Counted from the stretch's first letter, positions 43,621 to 53,622 are shown. The stretch: 64,000 nt of DNA from Draconibacterium sediminis (GCF_000949475.1 NZ_JRHC01000001.1:1364001-1428000); one strand, 5' to 3'. Numbers and translations: made by a program. Notes: a model not told the origin generated them from the letters alone.

Positions 43621-45108
43621 ATGAGTACAAATCGTAGAACATTTTTAAAAAATATTGGACTTGGAGCAGGAGTTGTTGCCAGTACACCACTAATGGCATC
43701 GGGTAGTGTTAGTGAAAAAGAACAGGTTAAATTTATCCGCAAATCGGCTGAGCGACTTCCTTCAATGAACTTTAACATGTGTGGTTATGCCGCACCAAAA
43801 CTGGACAAAGTACGAATTGGTTTTGTAGGAATTGGCGACAGGGGTATTGGTGCAGTAGATCGTATGGGTTTTATTGATGGTGTTGAAGTTACTGCCCTTT
43901 GCGACACACGTCAGGCGGCCATTGATGGAGCCCAGGCTTCTTTGGCAAAATCCGGCCTGCCCAAAGCAAAAGAATTTACAGGAAGCGATACAGCATTTAA
44001 AGCACTGTGCGATAGCGGACTGGTTGACCTGGTTTACATTGCAACCCCATGGGAGTGGCACGTACCTGTTGCTTTGGCAGCAATGCGCGGTGGTAGCCAT
44101 GCAGCTGTTGAAGTTTCAACTGCAAAAACCATGGACGAATGTTGGGAAATGGTTGAGGTTTCGGAACAAACCAAAAAACACTGTGTAATTCTTGAAAACT
44201 GTTGTTACGATTTCTTTGAACTGTTAACCTTGAATATGGCTCGCCAGGGTGTATTTGGCGACCTGGTGCATGGTGAAGGCGCTTACATTCATGATTTGGA
44301 TTACTGGCACTTTAATAAACCACAAGACGATAAACCACGAGGCGATGGAGCCTACGATAAATTATGGCGTTTGCACGAAAACACACGTAAAGCAAACGTT
44401 TACCCAACCCATGGTTTAGGCCCGATTTGCCAGGCAATGGATATTAACCGGGGCGACCGTTTGGATTACCTTACTTCAATGATATCGGACGATTTTACAT
44501 TAAAAAACCGCATAAAAGAATTAGCACCTGATCGTCCGGATTTACAGCAGTTTATAGGTGTTGAAATGCGTGGAAATATGGATATGCAAATGATTCGTAC
44601 CGTTAAGGGGCGTACAATAATGATTCAGCATGATATTTCATCTCCGCGCCCATATTCACGTATTCATATGTTGAGCGGTACTAAATGTTTTGCTCAGAAA
44701 TGGCCATTGCAACACATTGCATTCGGGCACGAAGTTGCCGATGAGGCAAAAATGAAAGAGTTGCAGGAAAAATATACGCCTGAGATTGTTAGTAGAATTG
44801 GTACTATGGCAAAACAAGTTGGAGGTCATGGAGGAATGGACTTCTTAATGGACTGGCGTTTAATCGACTGTTTACGAAACGGTTTACCAATGGATATGGA
44901 TGTTTATGATGCCGCAACATGGTCGTGTATTACGCCATTAAGTGAATGGTCGATCGCAAATGGTTCGAAACCAATCGACGTTCCTGATTTTACCCGCGGT
45001 GCATGGAAAACCAATAAACCGATTGAATTAACATTGAAAGGTGGCGGCACAACAAAAGTGAAAAACCTGAACAATGCCAATTCCGAAGGTCAGCTAAACG
45101 TAAAATAA
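43621..45108 (+). CDS. GH109-type NAD-dependent glycosidase, Tat-exported
   Basis: A 495-residue Gfo/Idh/MocA-fold protein of the GH109 type. These enzymes (alpha-N-acetylgalactosaminidases and relatives) cleave by transient oxidation at C3 with a bound NAD. A twin-arginine signal (NRRTFLKNIGLGAG) allows export of the folded, cofactor-loaded enzyme. The Rossmann motif VRIGFVGIGDRG is near residue 65, and ATPWEWH and EVSTAKTMDE follow as in the oxidoreductase superfamily. HENTRKANVYPTHGLGP, continuing to a DINRGDR segment, is characteristic of GH109. It is a single-gene unit with an ECF-type promoter. Confidence 0.88.
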   Translation: MSTNRRTFLKNIGLGAGVVASTPLMASGSVSEKEQVKFIRKSAERLPSMNFNMCGYAAPKLDKVRIGFVGIGDRGIGAVDRMGFIDGVEVTALCDTRQAAIDGAQASLAKSGLPKAKEFTGSDTAFKALCDSGLVDLVYIATPWEWHVPVALAAMRGGSHAAVEVSTAKTMDECWEMVEVSEQTKKHCVILENCCYDFFELLTLNMARQGVFGDLVHGEGAYIHDLDYWHFNKPQDDKPRGDGAYDKLWRLHENTRKANVYPTHGLGPICQAMDINRGDRLDYLTSMISDDFTLKNRIKELAPDRPDLQQFIGVEMRGNMDMQMIRTVKGRTIMIQHDISSPRPYSRIHMLSGTKCFAQKWPLQHIAFGHEVADEAKMKELQEKYTPEIVSRIGTMAKQVGGHGGMDFLMDWRLIDCLRNGLPMDMDVYDAATWSCITPLSEWSIANGSKPIDVPDFTRGAWKTNKPIELTLKGGGTTKVKNLNNANSEGQLNVK

Positions 45109-45158
45109 GCAGTCGGGAAAAAATAGCTGAACGGACAGAGTATTCTGCCTAAGAATTA

Positions 45159-45166
45159 TAATTTTG
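45159..45166 (+). promoter_or_regulatory. Possible housekeeping -7 box upstream of fecR
   Basis: TAATTTTG matches TAnnTTTG exactly, but no -33 element at the right distance was found and the leader to the fecR start would be about 115 bases. It could give basal expression besides the ECF-type promoter at 45232. Confidence 0.3.
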
Positions 45167-45231
45167 AGCCATATAAATGGCCTGAAAGATTAGAACTTGT
45201 GCCTTAATCTCAAAAAAAAATAAAATTTGAT

Positions 45232-45258
45232 GTAGGGGGTGCACAAGCGGGATACGTC
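45232..45258 (+). promoter_or_regulatory. ECF-type promoter of fecR-susCD
   Basis: GTAGGGGG (45232-45239), 13 bases, then TACGTC (45253-45258) followed by TTATAA. Spacing is identical to the sites at 43550, 54220 and 55178. It ends 26 bases before the fecR ATG. The anti-sigma gene would thus be a target of the sigma factor it controls. Confidence 0.75.
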
Positions 45259-45284
45259 TTATAAAAAGGAATCAATTTGAATTA

Positions 45285-46328
45285 ATGTCTGGTACGAATA
45301 AAAATATCGAACACCTGCTCTCGAAATCCGTTTTTGGTGGATTGAGTGATGAGGAGAAATCGCAGCTCAATGGATGGATTTCAGATTCGGAAGAGAATGC
45401 CCGGGAATACGAGGCTTACCAGCAACTTTGGAAAAAATCGGAAGATTTGGTTGTTGGTGGCGCTATTGACGTTGAGGCTTCTTTGCTAAAAACAAAAGAG
45501 CGAATTTCATTTACCCAATCGAAGAAACGGTGGTTGGTGATTGCAAGGCAGGTAGCTGCTGTTTTATTGGTGTCAATTGCAATTTCCTCGCTGTATAAAC
45601 ATATTTCGTCGTCAGGGAAAGAGCATGTTGTGTACCAGGATATATCAACAGCTTTTGGCACACAAACACAGTTTGAACTGGCTGATGGAACCAAGGTTTG
45701 GTTAAACTCGGGAAGCCGCCTGCACTATCCAAACTCTTTCGATAATTTGGAAGAAAGACGTATTGAATTGGTTGGTGAAGCCTTTTTCGAGGTGACAAAA
45801 AATGCAGCGAAACCATTCATTGTGCAAACATCGGCGCTTGATGTTAAAGTGCTGGGAACGGCGTTTAATGTTTCGGCCTACGAGAATGCACCTGAGTTAA
45901 CTGTTGCTCTCAAAGAAGGAAAAGTAAGTCTTCTTAAAGCAAATTCCGACGATGAGGATGCTTTGGTTTCGTTAACACCAAACGAAGTGGCTATTTACAA
46001 TAACGAGAAACATAATATCGTAATTCAAAAAGAAAAGAGTTTGAATAAGTACAATGCCTGGAAAGATGGAAAGATTGTATTTTTTGAGGATGGAATTGAA
46101 ACGGTAGTACAAAAACTGGAAAATTGGTACAATGTGGATATTGAACTTGCTGACGACGATTTGAATGTGTTGATATTTACAGCAACATTCATTAACGGAT
46201 CGATCGATCAGGTGCTTGATTACCTCTGTATCTCATCGCCTATTGAATACTCCATAATTCCGGCATCGAAAGATCAGGACGGTACTTATTCGAAAAGAAA
46301 AATCATATTAAAGGAGCGCAATAAATAG
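45285..46328 (+). CDS. fecR: FecR-type anti-sigma factor / signal transducer
   Basis: A 347-residue inner-membrane regulator. The N-terminal cytoplasmic part (residues 1-82) binds an ECF sigma. One membrane helix lies at about 84-103 (WLVIARQVAAVLLVSIAI). The periplasmic FecR domain contains GTQTQFELADGTKVWLNSGS and VLGTAFNVSAY, and a C-terminal STN-like domain (about 280-345) contacts the receptor. In most Bacteroidota loci an ECF sigma gene lies directly upstream of fecR. Here the only ECF sigma in the window is 8 kb downstream. The next gene is a SusC with an STN domain, the expected signalling partner. Confidence 0.92.
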   Translation: MSGTNKNIEHLLSKSVFGGLSDEEKSQLNGWISDSEENAREYEAYQQLWKKSEDLVVGGAIDVEASLLKTKERISFTQSKKRWLVIARQVAAVLLVSIAISSLYKHISSSGKEHVVYQDISTAFGTQTQFELADGTKVWLNSGSRLHYPNSFDNLEERRIELVGEAFFEVTKNAAKPFIVQTSALDVKVLGTAFNVSAYENAPELTVALKEGKVSLLKANSDDEDALVSLTPNEVAIYNNEKHNIVIQKEKSLNKYNAWKDGKIVFFEDGIETVVQKLENWYNVDIELADDDLNVLIFTATFINGSIDQVLDYLCISSPIEYSIIPASKDQDGTYSKRKIILKERNK

Positions 46329-46355
46329 AAGTAGTTTTTAAGTTTTAAGAAAAAA

Positions 46356-46412
46356 ACACAGGGAGGATTGGAACTCTTCCCTGTGTAACTTACCTGAATT
46401 GCCCTCAGGTAA
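46356..46412 (+). repeat. Two consecutive hairpins between fecR and susC
   Basis: Hairpin 1: a 12-base stem, ACACAGGGAGGA (46356-46367) with 46375-46386, one G-U pair, 7-base loop. Hairpin 2: TTACCTGA (46390-46397) with TCAGGTAA (46405-46412), perfect, 7-base loop. Neither is followed by a T tract, so they are probably RNA processing or stability elements that set the ratio of FecR to SusC. Confidence 0.6.
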
Positions 46413-46509
46413 TAAATTTGATTGAATCTAATTCACGTCAAAAATAATAAAAAATGCAGATTGACAGGTTTAACTGTCGATACCATTTTATTTTTAAGTG
46501 TATTAGATT

Positions 46510-49500
46510 ATGAAACTGGTAATTTTTGTAGCAACATTACTAGCCCTCTCATTTATCTCAATAACGGCTAATTCGCAGGATTCGCGCATTAGCCTAAATC
46601 TGGTTGATGTAAGCATTAAAGAAGTTTTGCTGGAAATTGAAAATCAAAATCAATATTATTTTCTATACAACAACAATTTAATGGATGTTGAACGAAAAGT
46701 TGATTTGAATATCCAAAACAAGAGCATAATTGAAGTTGTAGAACTTCTTTTCGAGGGGCAGAATGTGGATTTTACGATAAAAGACCGGCTCGTAATTCTG
46801 TTTCCTGTTGATGTGGATGAAATCGATAGCGATAAAATTATTGTTGAAGGGAAAGTCGTTGACAAGTCGGGGCAAGCACTACCGGGAGTTACAGTAATCG
46901 TTCGCGGAACAATATTGGGTGCCGTAACAGATGCTGAAGGAAATTTTAGTCTTAACGTAATTAAAACACCGGCAATTCTCGAATTCTCGTTTGTTGGTAT
47001 GGAAAGCCAGACGGTGACTTATACCGAAAAGCAATTTTTAATTGTAACCATGAACCAGTTGAGCCGCAATATCGATGAGGTAATTGTGGTGGCCTATGGC
47101 ACGCAGTCGGCATCTTCGCTTACCGGTTCTGTTCAGGCATTTAACCAGCGACAGTTGGCGAATGTAACCAGTCCACATTTGCTGAATCAGTTGCAGGGTG
47201 AAGCAACAGGAGTCCTGGTTTCCAGTTCGTCAGGAACACCCGGCGAAAAACCAAGCCTGCGCATTCGCGGCGAAGGATCAATCAACTACACAAACGAACC
47301 ACTTTGGGTGGTTGATGGTGTTATTTTTGGAACTACTTCGCCCGATATAAATCCTAATGATATTGAGTCGGTTTCGGTACTTAAAGATGCTGCAGCAGCG
47401 GCCTTGTACGGTTCGCGGGCTTCAAACGGTGTCATCATGGTTCGGACCAAAACCGGAAAAATTAACTCATCAAGTTTTAACTTAAAAACCAGTACCGGAA
47501 TTACGCAGGTGAATCACGGTAATTTAACCCTGATGAACGGGCAGGAGTTGTACGATTATGTGATGTCGATGGATGGCGATAAGTTACCGGGGCAGTTTCC
47601 TCCGGCCAATTCTGAAAATGTAATAAATGGTGTCGATTGGCAGGATATTGCCTTTCAAAACGGCATTGTTCACGATTATAATTTATCGTACAGCGGCGGA
47701 AATGAAAAAACAATGTTGTACACCAGCTTGGGCTACTTTAACGAAGATGGAGCTGCGCGCGGGCACCAATGGGAAAAGTTCTCGGGCCGCGTAAACCTCG
47801 ACTATAAAGCTTCTGATAAATTAAAATTGATACTGAAAGTGGAAGGGATCTTCCAGAATAATTTCAACAACGAAAACGATTTGGTGTTTGGCTCGTATGT
47901 GCTGCTTCCGTGGGATAATCCTTACTTCAGCGACGGCACAATAAAAGTTGGCCGGACAGAAGCGGATGGCGTGAAGTGGTATAGCCGAAATCAGGGGAAT
48001 CCCTTGTACGAAATGCAATACAACTACATTAAAAGCCGAAGCACCCAGTACATGAACGACGTAGGAGTGGAATACAAACTCACCGACTGGCTTACCTTTG
48101 TTTCGAACAACCGGATTAAAACAAGAACATCGCGATTTGAACAGCTCTCTGATTCGCGTACACCGGATGGAGAAGCTGATTCCGGAATTTTATACAACGC
48201 TTATGGATATACGCGTGATTTGTCGACCAGTAATGTGTTGCGTTTTAACAGAGAATATACCGATCATTCGGTATTTGGAATTGTAGCTTACGAGTATACG
48301 CAGTCGTACATTGATGGAATGAACGGCGAAGGGAAAGGTATTTACCCCTCGCTTGAAATTTTGAACGGAGCTTCAGAGTCAAAATCCATTGGAGGAAGTA
48401 AATCAAAATCGGCCTTTTTATCCATTTTGTCGAATGTGCAATACGTGTACAAAAACAAGTATATGATGCAGCTTTCTTACCGCCGCGACGGATCGTCGAG
48501 ATTTGGTGCCAACCAACGATTCGGAGATTTTTATTCGGTGGGTACGTCGTGGATTGTCACAAAAGAGGATTTTATGCAGTCGCTGGGTTTCGTAAATAAT
48601 TTAAAGCTGCGCCTTAGTTATGGTTCGGTAGGAAATGCCAATATTGCCGATTACGTAGCGCTGGGACTTTATAACATGACCGTGCAATACAATGGCGAAC
48701 CCGGAGGATTTCCGCGCAGGTTACCTAATCCCGATCTTACCTGGGAGTCGAACAAAAACTTCAATTTCGGAATTGACACGCGATTGTTCGACCGGGTAAA
48801 CATAACAGTTGATGCCTATGATAAAAGGACTGATAACCTGCTGCAGGATGTTCCGTTACCATTGGTAACCGGCTTTTACTGGTATACCGACAATGTGGGC
48901 TCAATACAAAACCGCGGACTGGAATTCAGCCTGGAAACCGAAATTGTAAAGTCATCTCCATTTTTATGGAATACCAGCCTGAATATGAGTTTTAACAAAA
49001 ACAAGGTGCTGAAATTAAACGATGGGAAAGACATTTCGAAGGGCACCAAAATTATTCGCGAAGGCTGGGATATCAACACCTGGTACATGCGTAAATGGGC
49101 AGGTGTAAACCCATCGGATGGTAATCCGTTATGGGAAAAAGTAACCACAGCTGAAGACGGCACGAAAATCATTGAAAAAACATCGAAATACAGCGAGGCA
49201 ACGTTGCAAAACATGGATAGCTCGTCGCCCAAATTTTTTGGAGGTTTTATGAATACCTTCGTCTACAAACAGTTTAAGCTTGATGCCAACTTTAACTTTG
49301 TTTATGGCAATAAAATCTATCATTTGTTGCGCGAGTCGCTAGATAACGACGGTGCTTACCCCACCTATAACGCAATAAAATTACCCGACGGTTGGAGCCG
49401 CTGGGAAAAACCGGGCGATATTGCCACACATCCGCGGCCGGTGTTGCTGGGCAATAAACTGTCGAACAAACCATCGTCGCGTTATTTAGAGGACGGTAGT

Positions 49501-49719
49501 TACCTGCGCCTGAATTACCTGAGTTTATCTTATTCAATACCTGTAAAGTGGGTTCATAAAGTAGGGTTAAACCGTGCCGAACTTAAACTTGCCGGCGAAA
49601 ATCTGTGGACATTAACCAACTTTTCAGGAATGGATCCTGAAGTGGGAATTCAAGGATATGGCGGAACGCTGTATCCGGTTACGCGCAAGTATATATTTGG
49701 AGTAGAAGTAAACTTTTAA
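46510..49719 (+). CDS. susC: SusC-type receptor with STN signalling domain
   Basis: A 1069-residue TonB-dependent transducer. After the signal peptide (ending near ITANSQ) residues about 26-98 form an STN domain (ISLNLVDVSIKEVLLEIEN), the part that reports substrate binding to FecR. A carboxypeptidase-regulatory-like domain follows at about 115-200 (GKVVDKSGQALPGVTVIVRG), then the plug with VVAYGTQSASSLTGS and WVVDGVIFG, and the barrel. It is a paralogue of the receptor at 56287 (shared GWSRWEKPGDIATHP), which lacks the STN domain. It therefore appears to be the sensor copy of the locus. Confidence 0.95.
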   Translation: MKLVIFVATLLALSFISITANSQDSRISLNLVDVSIKEVLLEIENQNQYYFLYNNNLMDVERKVDLNIQNKSIIEVVELLFEGQNVDFTIKDRLVILFPVDVDEIDSDKIIVEGKVVDKSGQALPGVTVIVRGTILGAVTDAEGNFSLNVIKTPAILEFSFVGMESQTVTYTEKQFLIVTMNQLSRNIDEVIVVAYGTQSASSLTGSVQAFNQRQLANVTSPHLLNQLQGEATGVLVSSSSGTPGEKPSLRIRGEGSINYTNEPLWVVDGVIFGTTSPDINPNDIESVSVLKDAAAAALYGSRASNGVIMVRTKTGKINSSSFNLKTSTGITQVNHGNLTLMNGQELYDYVMSMDGDKLPGQFPPANSENVINGVDWQDIAFQNGIVHDYNLSYSGGNEKTMLYTSLGYFNEDGAARGHQWEKFSGRVNLDYKASDKLKLILKVEGIFQNNFNNENDLVFGSYVLLPWDNPYFSDGTIKVGRTEADGVKWYSRNQGNPLYEMQYNYIKSRSTQYMNDVGVEYKLTDWLTFVSNNRIKTRTSRFEQLSDSRTPDGEADSGILYNAYGYTRDLSTSNVLRFNREYTDHSVFGIVAYEYTQSYIDGMNGEGKGIYPSLEILNGASESKSIGGSKSKSAFLSILSNVQYVYKNKYMMQLSYRRDGSSRFGANQRFGDFYSVGTSWIVTKEDFMQSLGFVNNLKLRLSYGSVGNANIADYVALGLYNMTVQYNGEPGGFPRRLPNPDLTWESNKNFNFGIDTRLFDRVNITVDAYDKRTDNLLQDVPLPLVTGFYWYTDNVGSIQNRGLEFSLETEIVKSSPFLWNTSLNMSFNKNKVLKLNDGKDISKGTKIIREGWDINTWYMRKWAGVNPSDGNPLWEKVTTAEDGTKIIEKTSKYSEATLQNMDSSSPKFFGGFMNTFVYKQFKLDANFNFVYGNKIYHLLRESLDNDGAYPTYNAIKLPDGWSRWEKPGDIATHPRPVLLGNKLSNKPSSRYLEDGSYLRLNYLSLSYSIPVKWVHKVGLNRAELKLAGENLWTLTNFSGMDPEVGIQGYGGTLYPVTRKYIFGVEVNF

Positions 49720-49727
49720 ATCAGCAA

Positions 49728-51212
49728 ATGGAATTCACGATGATAAGGAGATTGTTTTTATACCTGCTAATTTTATTTGGTACTTTCGGCTGTAACTTAA
49801 ATTACCAGCCTTACGAAGGGATTCCAGAGTCGGAACTGAAAGAAGACATTATTGGTTTAAATGGCGCCACAGTTGGGAATTACAACTATTTGAAGGATAG
49901 TTATTACCAGCGTAATTTCCACTTTTTTGGCGAATATGGCGGCGATAATGTTTCGTTGAGCGGAACAACCAGCGACGATTTATTTTATTGCTATAACTAC
50001 CAGCATTTTCCGGCTATGTATACCACCTCTCACTTCTGGGAAAAAGCGTACCAGTTAATGGTGGGTTGTAACAAAGTGATTTTGTCAGTTGAAGATGATT
50101 CTTCAGCCGAACTAAAACAACTAAAAGGCGAAAATCTGTTTTTACGGGCACAAACGCTGTTTCACTTGGTAAATACGTTTGGTAGGCCTTATTACCAAAG
50201 TCCGGAGACGAATCTGGGTGTTCCAATAAAATTAGACGACCAGGTTATAAATGTGCCGAATCGTGGAACCGTAAAAGAAGTTTACGACCAGATAATTACC
50301 GATTTGTTGCAGGCCGAAGCGCTGATGGGAAGCGAGCGGTCGAATATTTATGCGTCGAAAGAAGTGGCGCAGGCCATGCTTTCGCGCGTGTATCTGTACA
50401 TGTCGGGTACACCCGAAAATCCAAATGTAAGCTATGCGCAAAAAGCAAAAGAATATGCCAGTAAAGTCATCGAATCCGACCGATACCGGCTTTTGGGAAC
50501 CGAAGATTTTAAAACGTATTTCCGAAAATTACCCGAGCAAAATACCGAAACAATATTTGCGGTAAAACACAATGTTGATGTCGACGATCGTGGGTGGGAA
50601 TCAATCGGTTCCATGTATAATCACATCGCCAGTCAGGGCTGGGGCGAAATGTATGCATCTGAACCTTACCGCGATTTGCTTGACGAGAATCCAGAAGATG
50701 CACGCCATGCTTTTATCGAACCGCAATACGAAAGCGACGGTGTTACTTTAAAAGAACGAAATGGCTACCCGATATACTACATCAACAAGTTTTCGATGCA
50801 GGAAGAACGGCCCACTTTAAGTTCGCCGGTGTACCTGCGTTTAGCCGAAATGTATTTAAACCGCGCCGAGGCCAATGCCAAACTGGGCCTAAACGGCGAG
50901 GCCATTAACGATGTGAATTTAATTCGTGAACGTGCCGGTTTAAGTGGTGATGCGCTTTATTCTCCAAACGATTTAAAAGGCCGGGAAAGTGTGTTCGCAG
51001 TGGTGCTTGAAGAGCGCCGACTGGAACTGGCTTTTGAAGCACAACGAAAATGGGATATTTTCCGGAATGGTTTGACTTTGGATCGCAACTACCCCGGAAC
51101 CCACGAGCAGGGTGACGCCTTGTTGTTTGTGCCTCCCGATCATCCACGAGTTGTGTTTTACATCCCCGAATCGCAAATTCTTGTGCAGGATAATTTAGTT
51201 CAAAATCCGTAG
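49728..51212 (+). CDS. susD: SusD-type lipoprotein, partner of the STN receptor
   Basis: A 494-residue SusD-like surface lipoprotein. ATG 49740 (MIRRLFLYLL) gives the classical signal with the lipid-attachment cysteine in FGTFGC; ATG 49728 adds four residues. FFGEYGGDNVSLSGTTSDD, WGEMYASEPYRDLLDENP and the C-terminal LEERRLELAFEAQRKWDIFR are shared with the SusD at 59290, showing that the two SusCD pairs arose by duplication. It starts 8 bases after susC. The next gene follows after 30 bases and may belong to the same transcript. Confidence 0.95.
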   Translation: MEFTMIRRLFLYLLILFGTFGCNLNYQPYEGIPESELKEDIIGLNGATVGNYNYLKDSYYQRNFHFFGEYGGDNVSLSGTTSDDLFYCYNYQHFPAMYTTSHFWEKAYQLMVGCNKVILSVEDDSSAELKQLKGENLFLRAQTLFHLVNTFGRPYYQSPETNLGVPIKLDDQVINVPNRGTVKEVYDQIITDLLQAEALMGSERSNIYASKEVAQAMLSRVYLYMSGTPENPNVSYAQKAKEYASKVIESDRYRLLGTEDFKTYFRKLPEQNTETIFAVKHNVDVDDRGWESIGSMYNHIASQGWGEMYASEPYRDLLDENPEDARHAFIEPQYESDGVTLKERNGYPIYYINKFSMQEERPTLSSPVYLRLAEMYLNRAEANAKLGLNGEAINDVNLIRERAGLSGDALYSPNDLKGRESVFAVVLEERRLELAFEAQRKWDIFRNGLTLDRNYPGTHEQGDALLFVPPDHPRVVFYIPESQILVQDNLVQNP

Positions 51213-51242
51213 GACCAAAATGGTCATTGTCAATCAATTTAT

Positions 51243-53513
51243 ATGCAAAATAAAGCTATCATCGTAAAAACAATTTTCGTATTCGCTGTAAGTGTTTTAA
51301 TGCTGGCGTGTAATACGCAGCCTCCCAACACAATTGATGCGAAAATCAGTTATCCGGCCGATGGAACTGTTTTTCCACCCGAATTTCCGTCTCCAACATG
51401 TTTTTGGGAAACTACTGACAACACAAATCCGTTGTGGAAGATAAGTGTGCTGGATGCTGAAAATCAAGTTCTGCACGAATCAAAAGTTAGCAGCGAAATG
51501 CGCTGGTCGCCGTCAGCTAAAGTTTGGGAAGCGCTTAAACAACAAGCAAAACAGCAGTCATTATCACTTGTTTTGGCAGCTATCGACGATAAACAAAAAG
51601 CATTTCCGGTAGATACGGTTTCCTTTCAGTTTTCTAAAGATTCGGTTGGGGCACCCATTTTTTACCGCTCGGTGCCGCTGCCTTTTAAGTTTGCCCGCGA
51701 AAATTTAACCGAAGTGCGTTGGCAACTGGGCAATATCGGTTCTTCCGACGCTCCGGCTACTGTTTTAAGCGATATTCCGGTTTGTGGTAACTGCCATTCG
51801 GTTTCGGCCGATGGAGGAACTTTGGCCATGGATGTGGATGCCCGCGACGAAAAAGGAGCGTATGCAATTGTTGAGGTGGGCGAAGAAACCGTTATGTCGG
51901 AAAAGGAGATCATGAACTGGAGCAATTTTGTAAACGGTGAGTTTACTTACGGTCTGCTTTCGCAAATATCGCCCGACAGCCGATATGTGGTTAGTACACT
52001 TAAAGACTCGGAGATTTTTGTCGACCGTAACGACCTTGAATATTCGCAGTTGTTTTTTCCGTTTAAAGGTATTTTGAGTGTTTACGATCGGGTAGAAGAA
52101 AAATACTTCGAGTTGGAAGGAGCCAACGATACCAATTACGTACACAGCAATCCCAGCTGGGGGCCAAATGGCGAGTACATTTACTTTACGCGCTCGCGTG
52201 CTGCTCACCTGGAAGAAAGTGGAATTTTCAGAGGTTCGCAAGCCGTCGATTACAAAGCGTACAACAAATTTTTGAATGCTTTTTTAGAACGCGAAAAACT
52301 TTTTAAGTTCGATATTTACCGCATTCCTTTTAACAATGGCAAAGGCGGAAAAGCCGAGCCCGTTCCGGGAGCTTCAAACAATGGTATGAGCAATTATTTT
52401 CCACGTTTTACTCCCGATGGTAAATTCATGATCTTTTGTAAAGCCGAAAGTTTTATGTTGCTAATGCCCGACAGCAAACTGTATATTCAGCCGGTTGAAG
52501 GAGGCGAAACACGTTTAATGAATTGTAATTCGGAGAACATGAACTCGTGGCACTCGATTTCGCCAAATAGCCGCTGGATGGTGTTTTCATCAAAAAAATA
52601 CGGGCCATACACGCAGTTGTTGCTCACGCATATTGACGAGGATGGAAATGACTCGCCACCGGTTTATCTCGAGTATTTTGCTTCAGGAAACCGGGCTGCC
52701 AATATTCCTGAATTTATTAATATGTCGCCCGAAGCAAAATTTGAAATCGTTCCTAAATTTTTGGAAGACGATGCTTTTGCATTGCGTATGGGTGAAATCA
52801 AATCAAAGGAAAATCAGTACGGGGAAGCGCTGGAATATTTTAATAAAGCGCTTGAATTTAATCCCAAAAACGCGGATGCACATCATGGCAAAGCACATGC
52901 GCTGATGATGCTGAAACAGCCAACTGAAGCAATAAAGCATTTTAATAAGGCAGTAGAGCTAAATCCCGGGAAAGCGGAATATTTGCTAAGCCGTGGAAAT
53001 GCCAATCTTACGTTAAAAAACGAGGATAAAGCTTTAGATGATTTTAACCGCGCCATTGCCATCGACGAGTTTAATTTTATGGCTTACAGCAACCGCGGAA
53101 TGTTGTGGCGCCAAAAGCGAAATCTGGAAAAAGCACTGGCCGATTTTAACCGCTCAATCGAGCTGAATCCCGAAAGTAATGTTACGTATATCAACCGTGG
53201 CGTTATTCATGCTATTACCAAAAAATACGACGAGGCACTTGTCGATTTTGAGGCTTCGATTCGATTAAATCCGTCCGATTTGTCGGCTTATTTTGGTAAA
53301 GCTAAAGTGTATCAGGAAATACAGGAAAATAACAAGGCGCTGGAGGTGTATTCGCAGGCCGTTTCGCAGGCGACGAATAACCCCGAAACTTATTTTAACC
53401 GTGCAATGTTTTTTATGCAAACCAACGATAAAACATCGGCAAGGAACGACTTGCAAATTGCAGCCGGAATGAATTACCAACCGGCACTAAAAATGTTAAG
53501 CGAGATGCGCTGA
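51243..53513 (+). CDS. PD40-propeller and TPR lipoprotein with CxxCH motif
   Basis: A 756-residue lipoprotein (signal ending at C23, LMLAC). Residues about 25-170 are beta-rich, and a CGNCHSVSADGG motif lies at C181-C184-H185. Then a TolB/PD40-type propeller follows (ISPDSRYVVSTLKD, PSWGPNGEYIYFTRSR, PRFTPDGKFMIFCKAE, SPNSRWMVFSS). From about residue 520 at least six TPR units follow (YGEALEYFNKALEFNPKNAD and similar). The CxxCH is the covalent heme c attachment motif, so this could be a heme protein, but a structural metal or disulfide role is also possible. It follows susD within the ECF-regulated unit and may be an accessory surface protein or a sensor. Confidence 0.8.
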   Translation: MQNKAIIVKTIFVFAVSVLMLACNTQPPNTIDAKISYPADGTVFPPEFPSPTCFWETTDNTNPLWKISVLDAENQVLHESKVSSEMRWSPSAKVWEALKQQAKQQSLSLVLAAIDDKQKAFPVDTVSFQFSKDSVGAPIFYRSVPLPFKFARENLTEVRWQLGNIGSSDAPATVLSDIPVCGNCHSVSADGGTLAMDVDARDEKGAYAIVEVGEETVMSEKEIMNWSNFVNGEFTYGLLSQISPDSRYVVSTLKDSEIFVDRNDLEYSQLFFPFKGILSVYDRVEEKYFELEGANDTNYVHSNPSWGPNGEYIYFTRSRAAHLEESGIFRGSQAVDYKAYNKFLNAFLEREKLFKFDIYRIPFNNGKGGKAEPVPGASNNGMSNYFPRFTPDGKFMIFCKAESFMLLMPDSKLYIQPVEGGETRLMNCNSENMNSWHSISPNSRWMVFSSKKYGPYTQLLLTHIDEDGNDSPPVYLEYFASGNRAANIPEFINMSPEAKFEIVPKFLEDDAFALRMGEIKSKENQYGEALEYFNKALEFNPKNADAHHGKAHALMMLKQPTEAIKHFNKAVELNPGKAEYLLSRGNANLTLKNEDKALDDFNRAIAIDEFNFMAYSNRGMLWRQKRNLEKALADFNRSIELNPESNVTYINRGVIHAITKKYDEALVDFEASIRLNPSDLSAYFGKAKVYQEIQENNKALEVYSQAVSQATNNPETYFNRAMFFMQTNDKTSARNDLQIAAGMNYQPALKMLSEMR

Positions 53514-53596
53514 AACGGGCATCATTAGCAGTGTTCAAGAGTTTTGTTAAATAGGAAAACAAATGTGATTAACCAGTGAATTTAGGCTTTAATGGC

Positions 53597-53604
53597 TATA
53601 TTTG
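53597..53604 (+). promoter_or_regulatory. Housekeeping -7 box of the ECF sigma gene
   Basis: TATATTTG fits TAnnTTTG exactly and is identical to the box before the lacI-type gene. It ends 18 bases before the ATG at 53623. The -33 element is weak. No ECF-type element is present here, so the sigma gene would be expressed constitutively at a basal level. Confidence 0.6.
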
Positions 53605-53622
53605 AGCCGAGAGAAAACAGGA

